Position numbers and translations under genes: made by a program
In this document: positions 1 to 11,796 of the stretch, in pieces
Numbering within the stretch: the stretch's first letter is position 1
How the letters are laid out: the number at the start of each line of letters is the position of its first letter
The notes under the pieces: generated by a model
The model's database searches: none
What the model was told of the DNA's origin: nothing
What the model saw: only the letters and a program-made list of their open reading frames with translations
Source of the DNA: Heligmosomoides polygyrus polygyrus
Taxonomy: Eukaryota; Nematoda; Chromadorea; Rhabditida; Heligmosomidae
Reading direction: 5' to 3'
Length of the DNA: 64,000 nt
Assembly (NCBI GenBank): GCA_947396885.1
Contig: OX377202.1
Location: 84,362,408 to 84,426,407, forward strand

Positions 1-220
1 TATCAACCGAGGGGGGGGGGACAGCTTGTAGAGTGAGTGTCTGAGGAGTTTTATCACAAATTGGCAGCCGCCCAACTCAGGAATTGCTCAAGACTGTCCA
101 GCGAGCCTTTGGAGTACACCGTGCACAATGCATATAGGATCGAACCTATCAACCGAAGGGGGACAGCTTGTAAAGTGAGCATAATCGCTAATGCTGGGCG
201 GAACACTGGCCGAAAAACCT
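1..220. repeat. Dispersed repeat family R1, copy cut by window edge
   Basis: This stretch recurs with moderate divergence at about 8014-8280, 16430-16760, 18860-19150 and 21540-22180, in both orientations. Shared landmarks are a G-run followed by ACAGCTTGTAGAGTGAG, a phrase ending GAGTTTTATCACAAATT, and GTGCACAATGCATA. The G-run varies in length between copies. Open frames across it differ from copy to copy, so I read it as a transposon-derived dispersed repeat rather than a gene. Confidence 0.7.
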
Positions 221-2063
221 TCAACCTAGCTAACTGCTCACCTTCTCAACGCATGAGACAAAAGCGGACAAAGAACGAAGTTTGCTGCACTGCTAGGAGT
301 AGACAACACAATTTTTTGGTCTTAATTGAGTTCAACAACCCTTTCTAAAAACTGATTGTGTGTTCAGCATGCTTCTCTATATCGTGTAGTTGTCGAATGC
401 GTAGCACAACCTAACAGGACTTTTCTACATGAGTTTGGAATACACTGCGATCACGATAGATATTCATTCCGTATTTGAGAAGATAGATATATGGGAGACT
501 CGAGCCGAAAACCTGAACCAAGAACCTAAATACAGCTCATGCAATGACAAACGCCTTCACCACGCTGTTCCACCACACACGCAGGATTTCACTGAGGCCT
601 TTGAAATTGTTTAGCTGATGTTGTCAAACTTCATCCCACTCCATTCGTCCCAGTGCACTTCATTTCGAAAGCACTCACCTAAGGCAGTCCCACCTTATAC
701 ACGACTCTGTGAATCATCGATCGATGAGGCCAGACGAGACGGCTGCCGCATCCTCACCAAATTACCAGACGAAGGTAGGGAGCGGGGGTCGCCATATGCA
801 GAGCGAAAATCTACCAGTGGCTGGGGAGACAGAAAAAAGGCGCATCTCTCTTTCGAAAAGTAGATGTTATCTTCGATGTGCGACTGAGAGGTTCCATTTT
901 TGGTCGACTTTTGGCGAAAATTCCGAAAATCGGCCAAAATTCGAACTTCCAATTGTCCCCAAACTTCCAATCCCATTTAAGCGGAGCTCTGCAGTAGATG
1001 GTCGAACGATTTTCTTAATCTGCTATAACGAACCATTTGTAAAGCGGAGATCTTGATGGCCTGAGACTGCTCCCACAAAATAGTTCCAACCCTACAAGTG
1101 CAGCTGAAAATTAGATAGCCCACCTTTCCAAATAACAGCGGATTTGGAATTTTGTGACGCCGGAGTAACGTTTGAAACCTTTTGTGGCTAATACTTTCCT
1201 TCTGTGCTGGATCACCCACAAAGGTGTAACGAACATAAAGGCAGATCTATGGAAGGACCTCGAAGACCGGCTTCAACGGAAGTGTCGTTCCGTTTTTCGT
1301 GCTTAAAACTCCCTTCTTTCCTTTGATGGAGCTTAAGAGGCGTAAAAAACCTATCGTTGCCGGTCGGGAACCGCAAATGCTCATGAGATCGGTCGCTGCC
1401 AGAAGTACCACGAGCTTCTCACCCGCAAAGTGCCGTTCTAGGCAACGGCGACTTATGTTTTCGTCGATTCGTCGCGCCATCGGTACCGTCCTGACTAGAG
1501 ATTCTCCTAGCTTATTCCCTACGTCTCTTCACGCCCGCGCTGGTGTCAGTTTGACGCCTGAGTGACCCCATTGCGTCTACGGCTAAAGGTCAACCGAGGC
1601 AGCGGGGCGAGCAGAGCGCCGAGAGGGAGACCCCTCTGATAGGCTCCTACCCAAGATGGCGACCCAGCGCCAGGATGAGAGAACCCGCTTGTTGCCTGCG
1701 TCTCCATGGGTGCGGACACTTCGAGTGAAGGGAAATGAATTTCAGGAAGAAGATCATGTTCGAACGGGGTTAAGCGTTGCCGAAAGTCACAAGCAGGAGA
1801 TGCCTGAGCTGATGCTATTTCCGGAAATAATTATAACGAGTGACTTCAAGAACTGAAGGCATACAAGCTGCTCAAATCTCTTTCATTATCCGAATTCTTT
1901 CAACGTCGTTTAGAATTGCAATATGCTCAGTTCGATCCAAAGCCGTTAAGTCTGTTTGGTGTAAATTAGGCGACTCTGCCCTGCAACCACGTAGTATCGA
2001 TGGCTGACACGCGAACGCTGCGCGGTCATCGATAAGTGGAGCTGTGCGGAGCCTGCTAGCGAA

Positions 2064-2112
2064 GGGTCCCCGCGTGATAACCCGGGATTGATCCGCCGCG
2101 GACTATATATAA
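2064..2112 (+). promoter_or_regulatory. Relic histone H4 promoter (upstream box plus TATA)
   Basis: A 22-bp box at 2064-2085 (GGGTCCCCGCGTGATAACCCGG reading minus its first and last base: GGTCCCCGCGTGATAACCCG) matches the box upstream of the intact H4 gene at 57482-57503 with one mismatch. A TATATATAA box at 2104-2112, followed by GCGGCG, matches the TATATAAG-C-GGCG at the intact gene. Box-to-TATA and TATA-to-start spacings are also similar in the two copies. Conservation in a dead copy and a live copy marks these as the H4 promoter elements. Confidence 0.75.
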
Positions 2113-2173
2113 GCGGCGTGAAAGCGCACTCGACCACATCTCATTCGCGAATGCGACACAACCGTCTCGTCGC

Positions 2174-2380
2174 TTGTCTGAACAAAGTTAAAGAGGCAAG
2201 GGACTAGGCAATGGAGAGGCCAAGCGCCATCGCAAGGTGCTTCGTGACGACATCCAGAGAATCATCAAGCCAGCCATTCGTCGTCTCGTGGTGGAGTGAA
2301 GCGCACCAGCGGTCTCATCTACGACGAGACCCGCGGAGTCCTCAAAGTGTTTTTTGGGAACGTGATCTATGATGCGGTCG
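2174..2380 (+). pseudogene. Histone H4 pseudogene
   Basis: Aligning by eye to the intact H4 gene at 57589, homology runs from the start-codon position to about codon 70 and then stops. The start codon is TTG instead of ATG (2174-2176). The sixth codon is TAA. The segment for the RRLARRGG helix has lost 8 nt, which shifts the frame. The DNA-contacting N-terminal region ([10 protein letters not shown]) and [14 protein letters not shown] are still readable. The distal third, including the C-terminal GRTLYGFGG, is replaced by unrelated sequence, and no histone 3' stem-loop follows. The copy is therefore non-functional. It sits 55 kb from the intact gene and probably arose by duplication of a promoter-containing histone unit. 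Confidence 0.85.
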
Positions 2381-2385
2381 TTGTC

Positions 2386-3839
2386 TTCGGAGCAGCAGCT
2401 CGTTAACGATGCCGTTGCCACCACCGACGCCGGTGCTCCGGCTGCTCTCCTCGCTATCGTTACCCATTCTGTAGCCGCTGGGATTGTTGGTGTTCATTTC
2501 ACAGCCAATCTCCGTCACCGCCACACCCGTAAGATTGACTGGAATTGTTGTTGCTTATTCGTGACGAGAAACTGTGGCGCGAGGCTACAACGAATACCCT
2601 TTAGTGTGGTGGGAATTAAGTCAGTTTACACTAGCGATCTCTGAGCTTGTGCTCAGCTCCACCTGGCCTAGCTAAGACAGTCGTCTAGACCCAACTCCTT
2701 CGGCGCAATGGAACATCGTTGTGATGTACTGAAGAGCAGCGGGGGAAGCCTGCTGTTATTATACGAACCCATTCGACTGCAAATCAGAATGTCTAATCGA
2801 TTACGAGAGAGCTAGAGAGGAGCACCAACTCTCCTAAAATTACATTCAATAATTGAGCGCTCTTGACTAAATAGATGCCCGTTCACTTCCTTTTTCAGTA
2901 CATCTTGCTCATGACACACTTTTCTGCCTGGAAGGAGAGGTATATGTCCCTGAAATTATGGAATTGTGTTATATAAAATTTCGCGTTTTAATCACTAACC
3001 ACCACTTGAATGGTTTTCCCAGAATTTTTTTTATAAGCACTCTTCCAGCCAATATGATGGACTCGCAGCGGAAGGATGGACGATGGACTTCCCCTGGAAA
3101 TCATTACCTCCCATCTTTATGAAACATAAAAAAACGAAAGTAGTACCTGACAAAAATCCAAGCCCATCACACAGAAAAAATTCCTACTAGCAACATGATT
3201 TAGGCGTATCGTATTCAGAATTTCCGCTTGTTCATGAGAACAAAAGTAAAATCTACCCGACGCCCGCCCCTAGACGGTTAAAATTCTGCCACAAAAACTC
3301 TAAGCCTTGATCAGTACACACGGAAAAATTCATGATTTTCTGAATCGAACAGTTTGAATTGACCTTTGGCCGACGTTCAACCAACGCCATTGGATTAACG
3401 GAATTGAACGTACACAGAAATATTCATAAATCGGCTAATTTTTAGGATGTCAGTAATCCCGCTAGACATAGGAATCGATTTGCAAGAAGGGGTCTTCACG
3501 CCCGGCCGAGTAGCTTCGATTTCTGGCCGTCCTCGGCAAAAAGCGACCAGGAATCTAAAATCTGTTGAATTAGACTAAATCGAAAAGTGCGAGCAGGAGC
3601 AGTTCACATGGAGAGAACGAGGTACTCCTCAAAAATAGAGAAAATAGCCTCATTCTAATTATGCAACTAACTTCCAACGAACTGCTAAATGCCTTCATTT
3701 TCATGGGGAATAACCCTGAAAAGCACTTTCTCAGGCTTTCGGGTGTATCCCTACACTTTTCATACACTACCCCGAGCTCCTTCAGGATACGTCCAGCAGC
3801 ACGTCCAAAGACGGGCTCAAAATCGGCTTCTCACAGCTC
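2386..3839. other. No supported gene
   Basis: This stretch is AT-rich, with short open frames only and no recognisable domain or RNA gene. The GATGCCGTTGCCACC segment just after the H4 relic looks coding-like, but I could not tie it to any family. Confidence 0.5.
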
Positions 3840-5083
3840 CAAAATCAAGCCAAAACGGTCCATCTGCGGCCGAGGGGTGCGGTAACAAACATCTCAGTAA
3901 GATGACTAAGTGGCTGCGGCCTCAGAAAGGCGCCGGCGCCCTCCTCGACCGACTCTGAGCCAAACAGGAAGGCGCCGGCGCCTTTCTGGGGTTCACTATC
4001 TTACTTATTAGGAAAGATACTAGACCCGAAATGGGCCTAAATTAGCAAGTTATACATCAGTAAATCCGGAAAATTCGCCCCGTCCTAAAAATCTAACTCT
4101 TAGCGCACCAAACGCTAAACGAATGCAGTTATCTAATTTTTCAGCCCCCTAAGAGCATTTCGAAAGTGAGGTTGGAAAATTTAGCGATTTTGTGGCTGTT
4201 GGCTGCCCCAGCACCATATGCCATGCCCTCTACTTTTCTTCACGAAGCTAAAATTTTTTATTTATTTTTTATTATTAGCCAATTTTTAAATAATTCAAAC
4301 AGCTATACATACATCAATAAATTCGGAAAATTCGCCCCGTCCTAAAAATCTAACTCTTAGCGCACCAAACGCTAAACGAATGCAGTTATCTAATTTTTCG
4401 ACCTCCTAAGAGCATTTCGAAAGTGAAGTTGGGAAATTTAGCGATTTTGTGGCTGTTGGCTGCCCCAGCACCATATGCCATGCCCTCTACTTTTCTTCAC
4501 GAAGCTAAAATTTTTTATTTTTTATTTTTATTTTTAGGCAATTTTTAAATAATTCAAACAGCAAATTATATATCAATAAATTCGGAAAATTCGCCCCGTC
4601 CTAAAAATCTAACTCTTAGCGCACCAAACGCTAAACGAATACAGTTATCTAATTTTTCGACCCCCTAAGAGCATTTCGAAAGTGAAGTTGGAAAATTTCG
4701 CGATTTTGTGGCTGTTGGCTGCCCCAGCACCATATGCCATGCCCTCTACTTTTCTTCACGAAGCTAAAATTTTTTATTTATTTTTTATTATTAGGCAAAC
4801 TTCAAACAATTTCTTTATTGTAACTGTGAACAATAGGAGAAGAGCACAATAACGGCTGTTACGCCCCTGTAACCGCAGACAGCCAGATATACCTGTATTG
4901 AAGGGCTCATAAGTGCGGTATTCAGCGTAGCCGCCAGCGCTCGCCTGCCATCGAGCCCCATTGGACGTTGCCTATCAGCTAAATCAGCTGATCCAATGGG
5001 GCTCGATGCCTGTCTTGATGCGCCGACGGTGATTGGCCGTGGTAACGCGGCCAGGTCAGCTTCATCATCTCCTATTGGGCCGT
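3840..5083 (+). repeat. ~1.24-kb dispersed repeat, copy 1 (three internal ~250-bp tandem units)
   Basis: This block is nearly identical, in the same orientation, to 61356-62600. It starts at AAAATCAAGCC and ends at CTCCTATTGG. Near its left end is a hairpin built from CAGAAAGGCGCCGGCGCC and its inverted copy (about 3925-3987). The middle holds three tandem ~250-bp units (about 4045-4790), each with TCGCCCCGTCCTAAAAATC and CACCATATGCCATGCCCTC. Near the right end a second hairpin has arms CATCGAGCCCCATTGGA and the inverted copy. There is no coding capacity. It is probably a non-autonomous mobile element with internal minisatellite amplification, and the class is not determined. Confidence 0.85.
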
Positions 5084-5537
5084 CTTATAAGCACGCTATT
5101 GGGCCATCTATTGATCGAATCGGACTCCACATTGGCCACTGCACCATGGGCTGCTGAGATAAAAGCAATCATTCAGCCACTTCTCAGGTACCGCCGCGAT
5201 ATAAAACTGAACATCCAAAACATGCTAATGCCCTACTTGTGACTGCCATATGAACTCAACAACAATGTAGAATTATAAGCGATGCAATTTATTTATTACT
5301 GAGAAAATAGAATTTTTTATGACAGCAGAAACATTCCAGAATCGCACAAATGTACGGCGATGATGAAGTGTGACCCGCAAAGAACTCGAAGAAATGCAGT
5401 CGGTGAAGAAACACTCAGGCGGCCGAAGGGAGAACACACCACCGCTGGCAGCACATCACGTTGGGCACACCTGATTGAGTAGCCAACTAATGAGTAGTCA
5501 ATCAACATGGCTAAACTGGTCTAGGCAGCTGAGAGCC

Positions 5538-6148
5538 ATGATTCCTTACCCCTTTCTCTTCGTCCTCCTCCTATCGCTGCTTCTGATCCTGCATTGCCCT
5601 CCCTTCCTAGAGTCAAGCCAGTGCTGCCGGTCCAACATCAACGGGCATTCTAGCCGGTCCGGCAATACCAACTCTTTAAAGACGCTTAACAATTATTTCG
5701 AATTCTTAAAAAATACCAGGTGAGTACGTGGTCCTTCCTCGTTTCCTACCTCTCTAAGCGATCCAGAAATGAACAGCTGTGGAATAGTGTCCGCTGCTGG
5801 ATTTCAGATCTCTCTATCGACACCAGGAATTCCGAGGGCTCCACTCTGAAATTGTACAAAAAATTTTAAAACGAAGAGTAAAGAATAGAGATAGTGGCGC
5901 ATGCCTGAGGGGTTCGATGGCAGTAAAGGACTGCTATCGAACTCCTCAGGCATGCGCCACTATCTCCATTCTAACGAGTTTTCAGCTCTCGCGGAGGCCA
6001 GTTGAGCTCATATTCGACTGATACAGCGACATGCACAGACGGGTCTGATCTAAGAACTGACTCTGCCGAATCAGCCCGTTCCGCAACTGCGCTTTCACGG
6101 GCCGTTTTGGAAGCAACCTCCAAAATTCATAAGTTTTGCCAAAAATGA
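5538..6148 (+). CDS. Candidate small secreted protein, two exons
   Basis: Proposed exons are 5538-5719 and 5986-6148, about 114 residues in all. The N-terminus is a textbook signal peptide or anchor: MIPYPFLFVLLLSLLLILHC, then a Cys/Ser-rich segment (SSQCCRSN). Exon 1 ends at CCAG/GTGAGTACG, a strong donor, in phase 2. The acceptor TTTTCAG at 5979-5985 restores the frame and opens 53 more codons rich in Ser, Thr and Ala before TGA at 6146. I chose the ATG directly before the hydrophobic stretch; an in-frame ATG upstream would bury the signal peptide. The 266-nt intron contains the hairpin at 5882-5972. I do not recognise a family. Short secreted proteins are common in parasitic nematodes, but function is unknown and a chance open frame is possible. 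Confidence 0.45.
5882..5972. repeat. Long near-perfect hairpin inside the intron of the secreted-protein candidate
   Basis: Arms of about 43 nt (5882-5925 and 5930-5972) pair with only a few mismatches around a ~5-nt loop. A core arm motif is GGCGCATGCCTGAGG and its complement. The right arm ends 13 nt before the 3' splice site. It could be a small foldback transposon or a hairpin RNA precursor. Confidence 0.8.
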
Positions 6149-6149
6149 A

Positions 6150-7813
6150 GCCTTTCAAAAATATAAGAACTGCTGCCAATCGCTTTTAATCGCGTGTTTC
6201 ATCGCGTCTTCGCAGCGACAAAGCCGACGCTATTCGATTCTTGTAGGACACGCCATGCATTCAAATCTACGAGGCTCGGAATTGAATCGCCACCTGATGT
6301 CCAATGTATGGGAGATGCTCCACCAATTTTTGATAATAGTCGCTCATGCCGGCCCCACAGGAAGGTGGTACACGCCAGCCAACTGCAAGTAATTAGGGAA
6401 CCGGCTGAACACGCTGCTGTAGATGGCATCTCTCTTCGAGGCGACCTGATTTGGGCTAGGTGCCTGCAATCACCATCGCAGCACATCACACAAGTAAGAG
6501 GCAATTGGCTTGCACATGAGCCGAACCAGAAGGCCTGTGCGATGTGCGAGCTAGAACGAAGCTAGCTACTACTGCTCTACAGCGCTTGACTCCTCTCTAA
6601 TTAACAAAATCATAACAACAAGGCGATTACAGAAAATAGTCGCAACCAGCAAATTCCTCAATCACTCATCTCCAACCAAAAAACAGAAGGAGATGGGTCG
6701 TTCCATGACCAACGGAGTGCAAAAGGAATAATTAGGCCTCCTGCCAGCTCAGTGTTGGCAAGAGCAAATCTGTGTGTAGTCCAACGGCCATCAAAGAGAT
6801 CGGAATCGACCTTTCAGTGGCATCAACACCCGTTTCAGCAGTGGTGACTGCTAGCTGGGGTGCAAACTGGGTGCATCGTTGCAAAACAATGCGTCATCCC
6901 AAAGCTACCACTGCGTCAACAACCCCCATCCACATATTCCGATGACCTCACCACAGTTTCGGCGGCCACCGAATATGTGCAACGATACGTTTCCTTGAGA
7001 TACTGGGTTAAAACCGACGACGCCGATGCGGCGCCAGTCGCCATTCGTCGTCACGTCGTATGCAGCGCGGGCTGGCTCGAACGTTCTCTACGCGGAATTG
7101 CACGAGGGGCGCTGCAGCCGCCAGCTTCTATCGAGCTGTTCCTGCCCGGTTGCTCGTACTCATGGCGTGAGTGGGGATTCTGGCGAGGGTTTCTATCGGG
7201 TCAAACGCCGTTGGAGGAACTAGCAATAGCAGTCTGTCCATCCTTCATTGCGAAACAACAGAAGGGGAAGGAAACAAGGCTGAATAGTTCTTTACAAATT
7301 GTCTTTCATTTATTCCACATAGGCATGACATAGACAAATGTCTGGTATTGTGAGTGTAAGAAAACATTAGCAGGAACAATATAAACTAAGGTGAAGCAAC
7401 CAACAGCAATGAAGACATCAAACAACATCCTTTTCAGCAAGTCATGTTCAGTGTTGTTGAACATTTAATAAAACTGGGCTGAGAAAAGTCCGCAGAACAT
7501 TGGGATTAGGAAAAATGCTTGAAGCTTGCCAACTTGAGAGGTGAAACTTGCTCATCTGGCCTTAAGTAATCCAAGAATTTACTTTTCGACCTATCCGCCT
7601 TCGTTCCGTTAACATTGTAGTGTTTTTTTTTCACAGCTATATTTGCATTTTCAGTTCTGCAGGAGAGATTAGCACGGTTTTAAGGATCTCTCAATTCATT
7701 TCATAGTTCTTCCTTTTCCAGGGAAAATCAGATCGCAAATAAGAGTGAATAATAAGAGACAGGGTCAAACTGTCCGCTATGCAATGAGGATGGGATACAC
7801 TTCAAGAATTTTT
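6150..7813. other. No supported gene
   Basis: Open frames exist on both strands (for example 6199-6504 minus and 6860-7333 plus), but none shows a recognisable domain, a convincing codon pattern or splice context. The segment ends at the assembly gap. Confidence 0.4.
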
Positions 7814-8013
7814 NNNNNNNNNNNNNNNNNNNNNNNNNNNNNNNNNNNNNNNNNNNNNNNNNNNNNNNNNNNNNNNNNNNNNNNNNNNNNNNNNNNNNNN
7901 NNNNNNNNNNNNNNNNNNNNNNNNNNNNNNNNNNNNNNNNNNNNNNNNNNNNNNNNNNNNNNNNNNNNNNNNNNNNNNNNNNNNNNNNNNNNNNNNNNNN
8001 NNNNNNNNNNNNN
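7814..8013. other. Assembly gap (200 N)
   Basis: There are exactly 200 undetermined bases. Any open frame drawn across it is meaningless. The right edge emerges inside an R1 repeat. Confidence 1.
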
Positions 8014-8285
8014 GCGGCTGCCAATTTGTGATAAAACTCCTCAGACGCTCACTCTACAAGCTGTCCCCCCCCCTCGGTTGATAGGTTCGATAATATATGC
8101 ACTGTGCACGGCGCACTCCAAATGCTCGCTGGACAGTCCTAGAGCAATTCCTGAGTTGGGCGGCTGCAAATTTGTGATAAAAGTCCTCAGACGCTCACTC
8201 TTCAAGCTGTCGCTCGTTCGTTCTACAGGTTGTCGCGCCCACTCGATTGATTCTGTCGGGTCTGTATGCATTGTTAAACTGTACT
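8014..8285. repeat. Dispersed repeat R1, inverted relative to position 1
   Basis: It carries the complement of the position 1-200 landmarks (AACTCCTCAGACGCTCACTC, a C-run, GTGCACGGCGCACTCC). The motif TTTGTGATAAAA appears twice, so this is a tandem partial duplication. Confidence 0.7.
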
Positions 8286-8699
8286 GAGATCTATAAGTCA
8301 TAAGATAGAGATTGAGCTGCTGAGCTCAAATATATGTTTCTTTTTACAAGTACTTGAATTTAAAAAAGTTATTTTGAAAAAGCCGCTTTGGGCCGTGCCA
8401 AAGCGGCCTATGTTGACCTTTACAGGATTTCCGGCGAATGAACGGAGAAACATGTCCGGTACTGTATTGCCACGCGAATCCTACAAACACGACTGGTGAA
8501 CAGTTTTCGTAGCAAGGAAAAATGTCAATCGATATTTTTTCTTCTTTCAACGATGCGTTCGGGCTGAGGATCTCGCGAATGTGATAGCCACTAGGTGGGC
8601 ATTAAAACAGTGCTAAACTCTCCAGCCGATGCTAGTGTGTTCTTTGGTATTGAGCATGCATCCGCCCTTGTCGAAGTAAAGGCCTGCGTTAGACCTGTG

Positions 8700-11455
8700 C
8701 CTGGGCACTAAACGCTCCCCTTAGGGATCGATTAGTGTGCACGCGAAGCGCGATGCGATGTTACGATGGGCTCTCATATCGATCGCGCGACGATGAATCG
8801 ATATGGGAGCTTATCGTCGCATCGCGCATGGCGTACGCACTAAACGCTCCCTTAGGGATCGATTAGTGTGCACGCGATGCGCGATGCGATGTTACGATAG
8901 GCTCTCATATCGATCGCGCGACGATGAATCGATATGGGAGCTTATCGTCGCATCGCGCATGGCGTACGCACTAAACGCTCCCTTAGGGATCGATTAGTGT
9001 GCACGCGATTAGCGATGCGATGTTACGATAGGCTCTCATATCGATCGCGTGACGATGAATCCTTATGGGAGCTTATCGTCACATCGCGCATGGCGTGCGC
9101 ACTAAACGCTCCCTTAGGGATCGTTAGTGTGCACGCGATGCGCGATGCGATGTTACGATAGGCTCTCATATCGATCGCGCGACGATGAATCGATATGGTT
9201 GCCTACCATAACATCGCGTCGCGTGGGCACTAAACGCTCCCTTAGGGATCGATTAGTGTGCACGCGATGCGCGATGCGATGTTACGATAGGCTCTCATAT
9301 CGATCGCGCGACGATGAATCGATATGGGAGCTTATCGTCGCATCGCGCATGGCATACGCACTAAACGCTCCCTTAGGGATCGATTAGTGTGCACGCGATT
9401 AGCGATGCGATGTTACGATAGGCTCTCATATCGATCGCGTGACGATGAATCCTTATGGGAGCTTATCGTCGCATCGCGCATGGCGTACGCACTAAACGCT
9501 CCCTTAGGGATCGATTAGTGTGCACGCGATGCGCGATGCGATGTTACGATAGGCTCTCATATCGATCGCGCGACGATGAATCGATATGGGAGCTTATCGT
9601 CGCATCGCGCATGGCGTACGCACTAAACGCTCCCTTAGGGATCGATTAGTGTGCACGCGATTAGCGATGCGATGTTACGATAGGCTCTCATATCGATCGC
9701 GTGACGATGAATCCTTATGGGAGCTTATCGTCACATCGCGCATGGCGTGCGCACTAAACGCTCCCTTAGGGATCGATTAGTGTGCACGCGATTAGCGATG
9801 CGATGTTACGATAGGCTCTCATATCGATCGCGTGACGATGAATCCTTATGGGAGCTTATCGTCACATCGCGCATGGCGTGCGCACTAAACGCTCCCTTAG
9901 GGATCGTTAGTGTGCACGCGATGCGCGATGCGATGTTACGATAGGCTCTCATATCGATCGCGCGACGATGAATCGATATGGTTGCCTACCATAACATCGC
10001 GTCGCGTGGGCACTAAACGCTCCCTTAGGGATCGATTAGTGTGCACGCGATGCGCGATGCGATGTTACGATAGGCTCTCATATCGATCGCGTGACGATGA
10101 ATCCATATGGGAGCTTATCGTCACATCGCGCATGGCGTGCGCACTAAACGCTCCCTTAGGGATCGATTAGTGTGCACGCGATGCGCGATGCGATGTTACG
10201 ATAGGCTCTCATATCGATCGCGCGACGATGAATCGATATGGGAGCTTATCGTCACATCGCGCATGGCGTACGCACTAAACGCTCCCTTAGGGATCGATTA
10301 GTGTGCACGCCATGCGCGATGCGATGTTACGATAGGCTCTCATATCGATCGCGTGACGATGAATCCATATGGGAGCTTATCGTCACATCGCGCATGGCGT
10401 GCGCACTAAACGCTCCCTTAGGGATCGATTAGTGTGCACGCGATTAGCGATGCGATGTTACGATAGGCTCTCATATCGATCGCGTGACGATGAATCCTTA
10501 TGGGAGCTTATCGTCACATCGCGCATGGCGTGCGCACTAAACGCTCCCTTAGGGATCGTTAGTGTGCACGCGATGCGCGATGCGATGTTACGATAGGCTC
10601 TCATATCGATCGCGCGACGATGAATCGATATGGTTGCCTACCATAACATCGCGTCGCGTGGGCACTAAACGCTCCCTTAGGGATCGATTAGTGTGCACGC
10701 GATGCGCGATGCGATGTTACGATAGGCTCTCATATCGATCGCGTGACGATGAATCCATATGGGAGCTTATCGTCACATCGCGCATGGCGTGCGCACTAAA
10801 CGCTCCCTTAGGGATCGATTAGTGTGCACGCGATGCGCGATGCGATGTTACGATAGGCTCTCATATCGATCGCGCGACGATGAATCGATATGGGAGCTTA
10901 TCGTCACATCGCGCATGGCGTACGCACTAAACGCTCCCTTAGGGATCGATTAGTGTGCACGCCATGCGCGATGCGATGTTACGATAGGCTCTCATATCGA
11001 TCGCGTGACGATGAATCCATATGGGAGCTTATCGTCACATCGCGCATGGCGTGCGCACTAAACGCTCCCTTAGGGATCGATTAGTGTGCACGCGATGCGC
11101 GATGCGATGTTACGATAGGCTCTCATATCGATCGCGCGACGATGAATCGATATGGGAGCTTATCGTCACATCGCGCATGGCGTGGGCACTAAACGCTCCC
11201 TTAGGGATCGATTAGTGTGCACGCCATGCGCGATGCGATGTTACGATAGGCTCTCATATCGATCGCGCGACGATGAATCGATATGGGAGCTTATCGTCGC
11301 ATCGCGCATGGCGTACGCACTAAACGCTCCCTTAGGGATCGATTAGTGTGCACGCGAAGCGCGATGCGATGTTACGATGGGCTCTCATATCGATCGCGCG
11401 ACGATGAATCGATATGGGAGCTTATCATCATATCGCGTCACTCGTCGCGTGCACA
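8700..11455 (+). repeat. ~131-bp satellite array with higher-order structure and palindromic monomer
   Basis: About 21 head-to-tail units of ~131 bp are present. Each contains CTCCCTTAGGGATCG, TTAGTGTGCACGCG, TGTTACGATAGGCTCTCATA and GGGAGCTTATCGTC. The monomer is an imperfect palindrome: the arm from TTAGTGTGCACGC through CTCATATCGAT pairs with ATCGATATGGGAGC through ACGCACTAA. A diagnostic shortened variant (GGTTGCCTACCATAACATCG) recurs at about 9196, 9979 and 10631, spaced 783 and 652 bp apart, which gives higher-order repeats. Segments starting at 10107 and 10759 look like near-identical 652-bp duplicates. Stretches of open frame are by-products of the period and do not indicate a gene. 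Confidence 0.95.
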
Positions 11456-11796
11456 TTAACCGATCCCTTAGTGGTCGCTGGGCAACACTGCCGAGCGCTT
11501 CCCATTACAAAGTGCTTTAAAATGCTCATTAATATCACCTGCATTATACAAGGTCGTCTGTAAAGCGAGCCTATGAAGGCGTGAAAAGGCAAAAGGGTCG
11601 GCATACTGGAGCCAAGAGGAGACATCGACTCAGGGACAGCCACTCTGTCACATCAGCCGTGTGCTGAGGAAAGTCTAGCCTGACATCGGTGTTTCGTAGA
11701 AGGCTATGTCGATCAAGATCTCGCTCATGAAAAACGCCTTCGAGCGCATCGCTCCAACCGACCATAAATGCTACCGCGTCCGGAACGACAGCCAAA

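Noticed and set aside
1946..2137. Minus-strand frame over the H4 relic promoter
   Set aside because: Overlaps conserved promoter boxes; no domain.
7728..8287. Open frames spanning the N gap
   Set aside because: The middle is undetermined sequence.
8803..11346. Many ~64-86-codon open frames with the same repeated peptide
   Set aside because: They recur with the 131-bp satellite period and begin at the same repeat phase; they are by-products of a non-coding array.
8700..11455. CRISPR-like array
   Set aside because: Units are contiguous near-identical 131-bp monomers with no unique spacers, and the genome is eukaryotic.
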